A DNA stretch of 64,000 nt. It comes from Adineta vaga (Eukaryota > Rotifera). A program made the position numbers and the translations under genes. Shown here one piece after another: positions 25,203-36,739 of this stretch. The DNA lies in contig CP075495.1 of the NCBI GenBank assembly GCA_021613535.1, positions 2,666,001-2,730,000 on the forward strand, in the 5' to 3' direction. Numbering within the stretch: position 1 is the stretch's first letter; every line of letters starts with the position of its first letter. Under the pieces are notes generated by a model. The model searched no databases. It was not told the origin of the DNA and was given only the letters and a program-made list of their open reading frames with translations.

Positions 25203-27225
25203 CTATTGAACTGTACTCGTTATGACAATTAACAAATAGATTTGTTCAATTTTATTTTGAACAACACAACGATAAGTATCCGGCGCACGTTTTTGTAGGA
25301 TTTCAGATGCAAATTGACACGGTGGAAATATATGTACAACATAGGCTGGCTGTGATGCACCGGGTAATAAAACATTGACAATGCCGGCTGCTTTTTTCTC
25401 GTCAAAGTATCTTATTACACCATTTTTCAAATTATTCTGTTGTAAACGTATTTCATCTGGTGTTGAACCGTATGGTTCAGCAATCAATATACAATGATCA
25501 TTATCCATTTGCATACGTTTTTGCACACCTTCAAGTTGCGCTTGTTCTAAACGCATACGTTGAGATATACGTAAATTATGAGTTGATGGTGTTTGTAAAT
25601 TAGAGGATGTTGATGATGATGAATCGGAATTCCAATAATTCATTGATGCACGTGCTATTTGAGGACTTCCAGCAACAAGCTGTGTTTTAACATAGGCTTG
25701 ATCACTTTTTAAGATAAGATTGCCTTGCCATTGAACATTGTATGGATCGCGTGATAGTTCATTTGTTGGAGGATTCAAACGAAAGTAAGAATCGGAATTT
25801 GAATATAAATCAGCAAATGCAGCAGCCGATGGATGATGATTACCCGTAATACTCATGACATTTAACATTTGTTGTGCTGCGGCAGCATAAGCAATATTTT
25901 GTGGTGGATAAAGACCTGGTGGTGTACCGTAAAGTTCAGCAGCATCAGCAAAAACATTACGATATGGCGCAACAGGATCTGAAAGAAAAAGCATAGAAAT
26001 ATTTCAATATAAAGGAGATAAAACAAATAATATAACATACCTGCTCCAAGATATTGTTGCAAGGGTGATGCTTGTTGTCGCATGGCAACAGCAGCAGCAG
26101 TAGCAGCATCTAATGAACTTAATAAAGGTGATGATTGTTGTTGATTTATAAGATTATTATTGGTTGCATTTGAAATTGATGATGATGATGATGATGATGA
26201 TGATGACGATGGAATGGTTAATGCAATCGGTACCGGTACTGTTTGTTGAATCGATGTAGAACGATTTGATAATGAAGATGACGATGTACCAGGAACTTTT
26301 GTAACAGAATCTCTGAAAGAAAGAATGAAAGTATGAAATTAAATAAGAGTTTGATTACGAAGAAAAAGAAGTTTTACCTTCGTGATGCTTTTTCATGAGT
26401 ATGTTGACTTGTATTTGATGGCAAAGATGGATTTTGTTGTCCAGTCATAATAGTATTGAGAAATGCACTGTTAATCATATGACTACTAGTACTTGAACTA
26501 CTATTATTGCCTGATGATATTCGTGTTGCAAGTGGCGGAGAATTTGAAACTAATGATGATGCAAGTAGATTGGATGGTGGAGTTCCAGCTGAATTTGATG
26601 CATTTGATGGTAATTGTGCAAATAATGCAAACGGAAAATTTGAATGATGAGCCGCTGCAGCAAATAAATTACCATCGGATGTAAGCATATGTGGAAATGG
26701 ATGTGGAATAGGTGAACGTGATGGTGGCGGTGTATCAGTTTTTGATGTGGATGAATGTTTATGACTTGACGAAGAAGAAGACTTTGATACAGTCGGTCGA
26801 ACAATTACTGGCGCAACAGAAGTTACAGAAGTCGGTGCGGTAGTAGATGTAGCAGTACTTGTTGATATTATTGTTTTCAATGGTGATGTCGAACGATAAT
26901 GTGAATCGAATAGATTTAGTGTTTCACTTGCTGTTGTTGCTGCAACTGATGTAGTAGTTGTAGATGTAGTAACAGTTGTCGATGATGTTAAGCAAGGTGT
27001 TTTCATTACATCACGTAAAATATTTGGTATCGGTGTTGTTTTACTAGGTGCAGACGTTGTCGTCGACGTTACTCCTACAGATGAGGATATTAATGAATTT
27101 GTATCTACCATTGATGTGGTCGATTCAGTAACTATGGCTGTTGTTGCTGTTGTTGATATACCTTTCGCAACATCATCAATAACTTCTTCAATATGTGATC
27201 GTGTTGATGCCGTTCCTGTCGCTGA

Positions 27226-27256
<31 letters not shown>

Positions 27257-30200
27257 ATTGTTGTTGTTGCTGCTGTTGTCGTCACAGATGGTTTGTCTGT
27301 ATTAAGATTATTTGATGAAACAATATTTGAAACCATAGTGATCAAATCATTTTGTTGTGTCGAAGGTGTTGTAACAGTAGCCGTTGTTGTCGGTGTGGTT
27401 ATTGGTGGTTGTCGAGTTTGTTGATCGGTTGGACTTGGTAATGATGCCACAAACGAGTAAACTGGTTTACTGATTGTCGGTGCAATACGTGCTGTACCTT
27501 TCATTACTGGATGATCGCCAGCTAAATTTGGAGGATTATTATTCAGCATTAAAAGACTATTCACTGCACTCAAGGTTTCTTCAACATTTTCATCTAAAGA
27601 AAAGAAACAGAAATAAAATAAGGATAGAGATATTTTTTCTAAAAGCATACTGAATGTTGCAGATGTTAATGATGATTTAATTGAAACATGCGGAGGTAAA
27701 ATAGACGTCGTAGAAATTGCTGTTGGTTGATGTTCAACAATTGGTAAAGTTTCTTTCGATATAGGTGCAATAATTGGAGATGATTTTTCTTGATTAGACG
27801 ATTTTGATATTGTTTGTTGTGGTATTTGAATCGATGGACATAATGCTTTAATAGCATTGTCTGTTTCTGTACTTGTTGTTGATGGTGAATGTGTTGAATT
27901 TATTATTGAAGACGATGGTGGAATTTGTTCTGTTTCCATGGATGTTATTTGTGATTGATCAGGTACAGGTGTGGATGGTAGTGGTAATGAAATTTCATGT
28001 TTGTGAATTTCAGTCGATAATATTGGTTCCATACATTCTTCTTTAATTTTAGTATTAGTTGACCATTGTGAAATATTTTCAATAGGTTCAAGTTTCACTT
28101 GTGTTTGTACAGGTAAATTATCTGTACTTTTTCTTAGACGTTTTGCTTCTTTTTCATTGATAGAAGATGCAGTTGTTGACGATTCTGCTGTTGAAAGACG
28201 TTTTGCAGTAGTTGCTATTATAGATGGTTGTTCTACAGGCACTACAACAGTTGATTCTGTTGGTTTTACAGGCGGTACAGGTTGTTTTTCAGTAGATACA
28301 GTTGGTTGAACTCCTTTAGCATTTGTTTTTGTTTGTTGACGTTTATTTGCTAAAGTTTCGTGTTTTGATGTTCGTTTACCTTTACCAGTTGTTTTTACTG
28401 TTGAACGAGATGGAGCCGATTTTTTCGTCGGTTCTTCACGTCGACTACCACCAATTAAATCACTTAATTGCATAGTTTCAGGATTCAACGTTTCATCATC
28501 ACTTAATGCTGATTGTGCTGTAGCAGTGGGTGGTTTTAATGTGTTTGCATTCGATGGTGTTTGTTCATCTTTATTTGTTGTTTTATCATTAGGAATCGAT
28601 ACTGATCGATGATCATCATCCATTTCTTCATCATCATTTTTGGATGTTTCATGACTTGTTGATGTTTCTGTGGATTGTTTACGTATAGATGCTATTGGTG
28701 TGGTCGTTGAATGACGATGATGACTAGTAAATACAATACCAAATTTTGTTGGTGTTACGGGAGGATTTGTTTCGACTGATACTGGTTCATTAGGTGGAGA
28801 TGTAATGACAATTGAAGGTTTATCAGACGTAGAAATCGTTGATTCTATTTGAACAGGTGGTGGTGGTGTAGGTGGATTCTGTTCTTCGATTGTTGTTGTT
28901 GATGTTGTTATTGTTTTCGATTTTTCCTCGTCTAATTTAATTTTTTTCGTCGATTCATTCGATTCATCAGTTGACGGACGTTTTTGTGCTGAAGTAGTTG
29001 TTTTCGTCGTCTTTGTTAACGGTTTTGTTGTATTTACCGTCGATTTCTTTTTCTCTGATGGTTTCAATATCGTAATTTTCTTTTTAGTAGCCGATTGTTC
29101 TTCAACAATTTTGGATGTTTTTTCTTTTTTGGTCTGTTCATTATTTGTTTTCAAGATCGGTTTTTTTGTTTGTGGTTGTGGTTGTGGTTGTGGTTGTGTT
29201 TGCGTTTGCGTTTGCATTTGCGGTATTTTGTTTTTACGATTATTTGATTTACTATTATCATCGCTTTCTTCAGCATCGAAGATATTATTATCGAAGACGG
29301 TGGGTTTTTTAGTTTTTGTTTTTGATCGTATTTCTATTTCAGAATCAGATGAATCGCTCATGACATTCTAAAAAAACAAAAACAAAAACAGAAGATATTC
29401 CTTCTAAAATACCATTCAAAGAGATATTTTGAAATCTTACAGGTCGTCTTGATGTGATATTATTTGATCGATTCGATTTATGATTATCTTCTTCATCGTC
29501 GTCTTCGTTGTTGTCGTCGTCATCTTCATCACTATTTTCATCGGAAAGATGATCTTCACTTGTTGATAATGAACTAGAAGGAAGAATCAATGAATGAATT
29601 GTTTTATCATATGATTATTTTCATTTTACCTATTTCGTGTTTGTTCATTTCTTGCACGTTTTTTTATTCGATCATACATACTAGTATCTTGTCTTAATTC
29701 TCGCCAACTATTTGAATTTTGTGTTGATTTTATTTTATTTTTATTCATTGTTTTCGTTCGTTTTTTGATTGGTTCTTTTTTCGTTTTTCCATCACTATCA
29801 CTCGATGCTTGATCATGATCCGACGTCGTTGTTGTTGTGGTTTGTTCAGTTTTCTTTTCGTCATTATCAGATTCATCCGATGAATGAGTATCAGTTACTG
29901 ATGGTTTTCGTATTGCATTTGTAGTTGAAGTTTTTGGTTTTGTTTTAACTACTTGACCTTTCTTCGTCGTTAACTCGGTTTCTGTTGATGTTGTTGTTTA
30001 CGTTTAGTAATTTCATTGTTTAATAGTGACTTTTTTGTTTTTTGTACATCGGTCGATGTTGTTGTTGATGATGTTTTCTTTTCGGAATCACTATCACTTT
30101 GAATAACATTTGCTCGTTTTAATTTAATCGCTTTCGTCGTCGTCGTCGACGACGATTTATTCGACGATTCGGACGATGTTTTAATCGATTTCGGATCAAT

Positions 30201-33200
30201 ACGTTCCAAAGTTAATTGTGGAACTTTTGTACCAAGTGATGTCATTGGTGTTGGTTTCGTTATTTTTGTTACTTTAGCTGCCGATTTCACTGGTTCAGCA
30301 GTGACAGATGGTTTTGATGTTGTAGTTGATTTCTTCGGTATTTTATCTAATGATGTTTTTTTAATGTTATTCTGTTCATTCGATAATGTTTGCTTAGTTG
30401 GTGGAGTACGCCAAGTAGACATCTTGTCATCTGTTGTTGTTGTTGTTGCTGCTGCTAATGCTTGACGTTCATCGATATCATTTGTAAAGACACTATTATC
30501 GTGCTGATTGACAGGTTTTTTCTTTTCAGTAGCAATAGTGGGTGTAGTTGGTGGCGTACGTTTTGTTGTAGAATCAATTGATGTTGAACGATTGGTTGTA
30601 GATGTTACTTGTGATGTCGAACGTGTTTCACTTGATGCTAATGGTGAAACATAATTAGTCGATGATTTTCGTTCATTTGTAGGTGATAATGATGATGTCG
30701 GTGATGGATTTGATAACGAACGTTGTTTTAAGATTGATTTCAAACCCGGTGATGATGATGTTGATAGTTGGTGTTGAAGAACTGGTGAAGAACTAGGTAC
30801 AGGTGAATGATGGGCATTTACAGTAATATTAGTTGGAGTTGTTGATTCGGGCGAAGGTAATATTGGCGAATCTTTCATATTAGTAGGAGTTGTCGGAGTT
30901 GTTACAACTGCTAATGGTGGTGGAATTGGTTTACGTTTAAATTTTGCTGATGGACCGAGACGTTCGAGAATTTTAGCGGACGATGTACTCGGAGAAGTCG
31001 TTGATGACGAATCGGTAAATGATGATACTGATTGAATATTTGATATTGGCGGACTGAGAAGATTTGCTGGTGTCGAACGATTAGATAATGAAGGTGATGA
31101 TGGTGGCGGAGGACAACTTAACGATGATATCAGATTATGATTCGACGGAGTAGTTGATGTTTGTGGTGAACTTAGAGTCAATGATGGCGAAATAAGTGAT
31201 GGTGGCACCGGTGGTGGTGGGGGATGTATTGCAGTAGGAAAAGGTCTAGGAAAAAAATGAAAATAAAAATACTTTAGGAAACAAAATATTATGTTAAATT
31301 TACATTGTATTATATTTAGTTGCGATTTGTGTCTGAGCAATAGCAGCATGAAATGTATTCAGTATTGAATTTGATGATGGATCCGAGAGACGTTGTAGAT
31401 TAGCAAAAGGTGGTGGAGGTGGAGGCGGTGGTGGTGGCTTCAATACTGATGAAAGATGAACAGATGAAGGTGATGTAGTTGGCAATGTTCGATTCAAATT
31501 TAATGATGATACAGATGTAACCGGAAAATGAAATGGTGACGTAGTAGATATTGTCGGCGATGGTTTTGATGGTGAGATAGATTGACTTGGTTGAGCACTC
31601 AATGCAGCAGCACGAGCAGCTTGAATACATTGAACAAGTGTTGCCGATGACGACGTCGTTGCTGATAACGTTGAAACAAGTTCATTAACACTTTTTACTG
31701 TAGCATTATTATTTACAGTTGCTACTGAAGGTATTGTTGTTGCTGATGTCAACATCGTTTTTTGATTCTGTTGTTCAATTAATGTTGCTGGTGATAATGA
31801 CGAACTTGACGATGATGATGAAGAAGATGCCGTCGATTTTTGTTGTCCATGATTCAGTTCATACATATGTTTATCTAGCAATCGAATTCGTTCATCAAGT
31901 GGTATACGTGTATTCGATAGATCGTCATCATTATTATTAGCAGTAGTAAGAATAGTCGTAGTAGTAGTAATAGTACTGGTAGTAGAAAGAGAAGTCAAAG
32001 TGATATTATTTGAAAGATTGGTATCTACTGATGTTTCATGTTTAGTCGAATTTACTGATGATAATGATGGATTATTTAAACCGAGTGATGAATGTTTTAA
32101 ATGTGCTTTTGGATTTAAAACAACTAATACATTTGATGCTGTTGTAGAAGTTTTAATATGTTCAAAAGCAAATTGTGGAAATGGTAAACGTATCGATTCG
32201 GCGTGATCATTAAATAATGACGGGTAAGATTTTAAACGTACATCTAATTGATCATAATCAGCGATTGGTTCCAATGGAATTTCTTTATTTGGAGGTATCG
32301 CTAGATGAAGTTTCGCTGGTGATATTCGACGATGATTCGTGTGTGTTTCAGAATCTTCTTTTGGAATGGTTGGTGTTGGTGTCGGTGTCGGTGTCAGTGT
32401 CGGTGTCAGTATCGGTGTCAGTATCGGTGTCGGTGTTGGTACTGGCGTTTGTATTGATGCCGATGACGGTGGCGGTGGTGATAAATGAAGCTCATTCGTA
32501 GATGAATTATCTTGTTGTTCATCACGTTTATTACCGGTACGAATAGGTTGTAAACGATAAGCAGACATTAATGAAGATTTTTCATTTTTAGTATTTTTTA
32601 ACGAAGCCATTGATTTAAGATTTGCTGCTGATGATGATGAAAGATTATTTGTTTGTATTGGTGGAGATGTTTTTGATGTTTGTTCATCACTAACATTTTC
32701 CAAACTATCATCATCCGGTTTACGTTTTAGTGTATGTTCATCATCATCATTTTGATCCAATCCCATCGAACTATTACTATCATGATGATGATTTTGCATT
32801 AACCAATCAAAAACACGTTCTGTATTTTTTAATGGTGCTTTGGGTGAAGATGATGTATTTGTTTGTTGTAATTTTGATGAAGATGTTGATTCTTTTTTTA
32901 TTAAATCCGATTGATCTTCAACTGTTAGACTTGGAAGAATAACTGGATCATATTGTTGTTGATGTTGTAGTGGAATGATATTAGATAAATCGGTATCTTT
33001 TTCAGATTTAATCGATCGAGAATGATGTGATGATTTATGTGAATGATCTTTCGTTGACGAAGATTTCTTTCCTGATATAGACGAAGATTTCAAATTATTA
33101 GTCAATGATTTCGATTGTTTTTTCGATGATTTTTGTGAATGTTTAGTTGAATGATGTTTTTGATGGGAATTCGATCGATGATCAACACTATTCGTACTAG

Positions 33201-36200
33201 ATGAACTGTGCGTAGATGATGATGCGACTGATCTTGAAGATGATGAAGACGTTGACGAAGCATGATGACGAGAATGACTACTTCGACGAGGATTACGACC
33301 GGTTAAGATATTATTTGAAACTAAAAAAGTATAGATGAAATCTAATGAAAGAAAACAAATTATTCAACATACGACTATCTTTTGATGAAGTAGACAAACG
33401 ATGTCGTCGTGTATTCAATGATGGACCAGGAATAATTCCATTATCAACTAGAAAAGAAATTAAATTTAGAAATTCTACTCTATTTTATCATAATTTTATT
33501 TACCAGATGGAATGGGTATTAGAGAACTATTTGTTCCTTTTCCATATTCTTTTGAATGTCGACTAGACATAAGAAAAACATAAATTATTTGTTTCAAACA
33601 AACAATTTGAATTAATAATTCTTACCGATCAGATGGATGTCTTGAATCATTTTTATGCTGTGATCGATTACTATTATTATATGCATTTGGCCATCGATCA
33701 TTGCTATTCGTTCGTGTAGATGCAGTATCAAATGGTTGAATTGTTTCCGATGCAAGTTCACGTGTTGTACCGTTACGTTTTGATCTAAAATATTCAAATC
33801 TTATCAAAATATATTCACTAAATTTTCTTTCTACATACACAGATGAGATTCTGCATGATATGTTGAATCTGGTGGATAACCAGCATAACTAAAACGAAAT
33901 GAAATGTAAAAATAAGTATATTTATGTCAACTGAAACTTACTTTTTCTTATGACTAGTTTCTTCAATAATATCCGAAAATCGTGTAACAAAAACTTTACT
34001 AGCAAAATCAACTTGAATCTTTTTCGAATCAATCTTTTTGCCTCGGATTAGATTAATTGCTTCTTGAGCAGCTCGTGTATCGAAAAAATATATTAGACAT
34101 TGAGCTGTTTGAGTTTTATGATTATTTCGATTGTCAATATAGATATCCAAGACTTGATCAGTTGCTAGATTAGTTTGACGAATGATAAAATTTCGTATCG
34201 CTGATTCAGTTACATTCAAAGGTAAATCATCTAGCCATAGAACATTCGTTGGTTGACTTTTACCAAATCCCAACTAAATAAAAAGAAAACATCAAAATGT
34301 TCAATACGAGTACATTTCATTATAAACACAAAAACAAAATATTCATATCGTTTAGAAAATATTCCTTCGATTCATTATCATTAATTGACTTTTTCTTCTA
34401 AATCAAATTCTTTGAAGAAAAACAAAATGTTTCTTTTTTAATCTTTGAAAATATCATATAACAAAAATAAAGTATCTATGTTTCAATGTATATATATATA
34501 TACGATAAACCAATGATTTTGTTAAAGTTCATATATCGTTCCGAAAAAATATGAATATTTTGTTTTTGTAGTTATCATCTATTCTGAAACGAAATCTATA
34601 CTTTTATAGAATGATCTCGATTCATTTTCGAATCAAAAGATCTCATTGCTTTAACAACACTTTTAATATCTGCATATTGAACAAATGCAAATGGTAATTG
34701 ATGTGGTGTTTGTGTTTGTCGTTTAATTTCCAATTCCTATATTAAGAAGACAAAACATTTCTCATTTTCAAATATGAAAGAAAGAAAAAAACGTTTTCAC
34801 ATACAATAATATCACCATACGCTGAATAGGTTTCACGTAATTCATTATAAGATATTTCAGATTGAAGATTTCCGATATATAATGTTCGTGTTGCTCGTAC
34901 AGAATATTCATCGAAATCTAAATCTGAACATAGTGAACGTTTCATAATATCACATTCTTCATTTTCTACAAGAAAAAAACAACAACAACAACAAAAATAC
35001 TGGTTTAATTTCTTTTTCGTAAATTAAGTTTTACCATTAGTAATTCCATCAAATGGCTCAGCTTTTAATCTGACACCATTAAGAGTTCTTGTCGAGACAA
35101 ATGCTAATGCTTTCTCAACATCATCAGATTTACTAAATTTTAATAAAGCATAACGTGATTCATGTTCACCATCGATTTTAACAGTTAATAAACGACAGGA
35201 TTTTTTGAATTCAACAAATAAATTCCATATTGCTTCACGTAAAGAATCTTCTAGAAAAGAAATATTTTTCTTTCCAATTGATTTTTACTCGAACAGAAAC
35301 ATACTTGAAGTTTTTGCTGGTAAATGATAGATTTTTAATACTTTTGTTTTACCTATCAATGACTCATTCAATAATCCGTGTGTTTTCGTTGAATTTTGAC
35401 GACGAGTTTTTACGGATATACTAGAAAATAAAGAATATCTAACTTGTTTTTTGACTATAGAAATAAAGTAAATAAATCTACCTATCATCACTCGATCTTT
35501 CTGATTCTGAGGATGATGACGACGACGATGACGATGATGAATTATCATGTTTTCGTCGTGGTGGTTTTTGTATCGTTGAATGAGAATTATTTGCTGTTCT
35601 GAATTGAAGATTTAAGAAAGTTTGATCTAGGTTTTATTCATTGATTTTGATCTTACTTGGAAATACTTGCTGACGATGTTTTTCTTTTACTTCCAGAAGA
35701 ATCAGAATCACGTTTAACTGGTACAACTTGATGTCTAATGAAGTAATGAAACAAAAAAAGAGGAAAATAAGTATCAATCAAAATGCAATTTTTTCTTTCT
35801 TTTCTTTGAATCAAAGAAAAAATCCTTCTTGTTTTACTTTTTATTGTTGATTTATTATTCTATTTTTTTCGTTTGTTTTCATTTTTCATCTTTTCACCTT
35901 CTTATACTGAGAAATATCAATTGCCCTCGTATAGACAAAACAAGTTAACTAAGAACTTCACACATGGATTCATATCGTGCGGTTCAAGGGCAATTCCACG
36001 TCTGTTCTTCTCATTGAACAATAGGAAAAGAACAAAAGAGAGAAGAAGAAACGTCGAGAGAACATGAAATTCAAATGATTTTGATCAGCATGAAATATTT
36101 TGTAAAACAAAACTATTTGCTTACCGAACATTTTCGTCAGGACTACCAAGTGCACGTGATGAACGTTTATCTCGATCTCCATTGATTATTTTAGACGATA

Positions 36201-36739
36201 ATGGATTTGTCACTGTTGTTGCATTCGATGTATTCGAAGGAGATGAAGATGATGCTTCAATAACTGTCGAAGAAGTCAATAGTAAGGGTTGTTCGGGTAA
36301 TACAATAGACGAAGAAGAAGACGATGATTGAGTCGGTAGTATTGGAGGTCCTAAAAGTGCTTTAGGCACTGAATTTGAACCATCATGAAATGCTGTTCGT
36401 AATCGTTGTTCATCGAGGATATTTTCTGCGCTATGTGCTTTTGATGCAGTACGTACATCCAAAAAAGCGACAAAAGCGAAACGTTGTTCGTCGATTTTAA
36501 CTGATTGAACACGGCCATGTCTAGATATAATCATAATAAAATAAGAAAATTTTTAATTTGCAAAATAAGTTTCTTTCGAAAGATCGAAAGAAATCAAAAT
36601 GAAAGGAAGTATACCGTTTGAAGCATTCTTTAATTGTATCTTCTGTCGCTGTTTCAGGTAGATTAGCTATAGCTAACCATCTGGATTCTGTTGGTTTGGT
36701 AGATAATGATACTTTGTTAGTCGCGGTTTCACTGGGCAT
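25203..36739 (-). CDS. SPEN: SPEN-family transcriptional corepressor (four RRMs and SPOC domain)
   Basis: A very large nuclear RNA-binding corepressor (SHARP/split ends) that bridges RNA or Notch-pathway factors to histone deacetylase complexes. ATG 36739 starts MPSETATNKVS. Four RRMs follow: RRM1 (RWLAIANLPETATEDTIKEC), RRM2 (KVLKIYHLPAKTS), RRM3 (RTLYIGNLQSEISYNELRE) and RRM4 (TNVLWLDDLPLNVTESAIRN, ending KIQVDFAS). A long Ser/Thr/Pro-rich disordered middle lies at ~33300-26050. The C-terminal SPOC domain at ~25760-25203 is highly conserved (LRISQRMRLEQAQLEGVQKR, KKAAGIVNV, QPAYVVHIFPPCQF) and ends at ITSTVQ. Roughly 3,300 residues from some 20 exons. Near 29982-30001 the frame changes unless a 20-nt GTAAAC...CAACAG segment is removed. 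Long poly-Ser, Thr and Pro-Thr tracts are typical of the family's middle. Domain order and the SPOC match make the identity secure; the exact exon list of the disordered part is less so. Confidence 0.94.
26170..26212 (-). repeat. Poly-serine codon run in SPEN
   Basis: A (GAT)n trinucleotide tract on the plus strand, read as TCA/ATC-phase Ser codons in the SPEN frame, giving more than ten Ser in a row. Likely length-variable. Confidence 0.75.
29166..29220 (-). repeat. Hexanucleotide repeat coding Gln-Pro and Gln-Thr in SPEN
   Basis: The plus strand shows TTGTGG units turning into TTGCGT units. In the SPEN frame they encode alternating Gln-Thr then Gln-Pro. In-frame hexamers change length without breaking the frame. 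Confidence 0.8.
32366..32445 (-). repeat. Pro-Thr hexanucleotide repeat in SPEN
   Basis: A plus-strand run of GGTGTC/AGTATC-type hexamers encodes Thr-Pro repeats (PTPTPILTPILTPTLTPTP) in SPEN. The unit of six keeps the reading frame. Confidence 0.85.

Noticed and set aside
29166-29200. TTGTGG repeats resembling the bdelloid telomere unit TGTGGG
   Set aside because: The unit differs (TGTGGT), it lies inside the SPEN coding frame, and only a few copies are present.
29111-29371. Plus-strand frame with Cys-Gly and Val repeats opposite SPEN
   Set aside because: A mirror of the Gln-Pro/Gln-Thr hexamer repeat of SPEN, so composition alone explains it.
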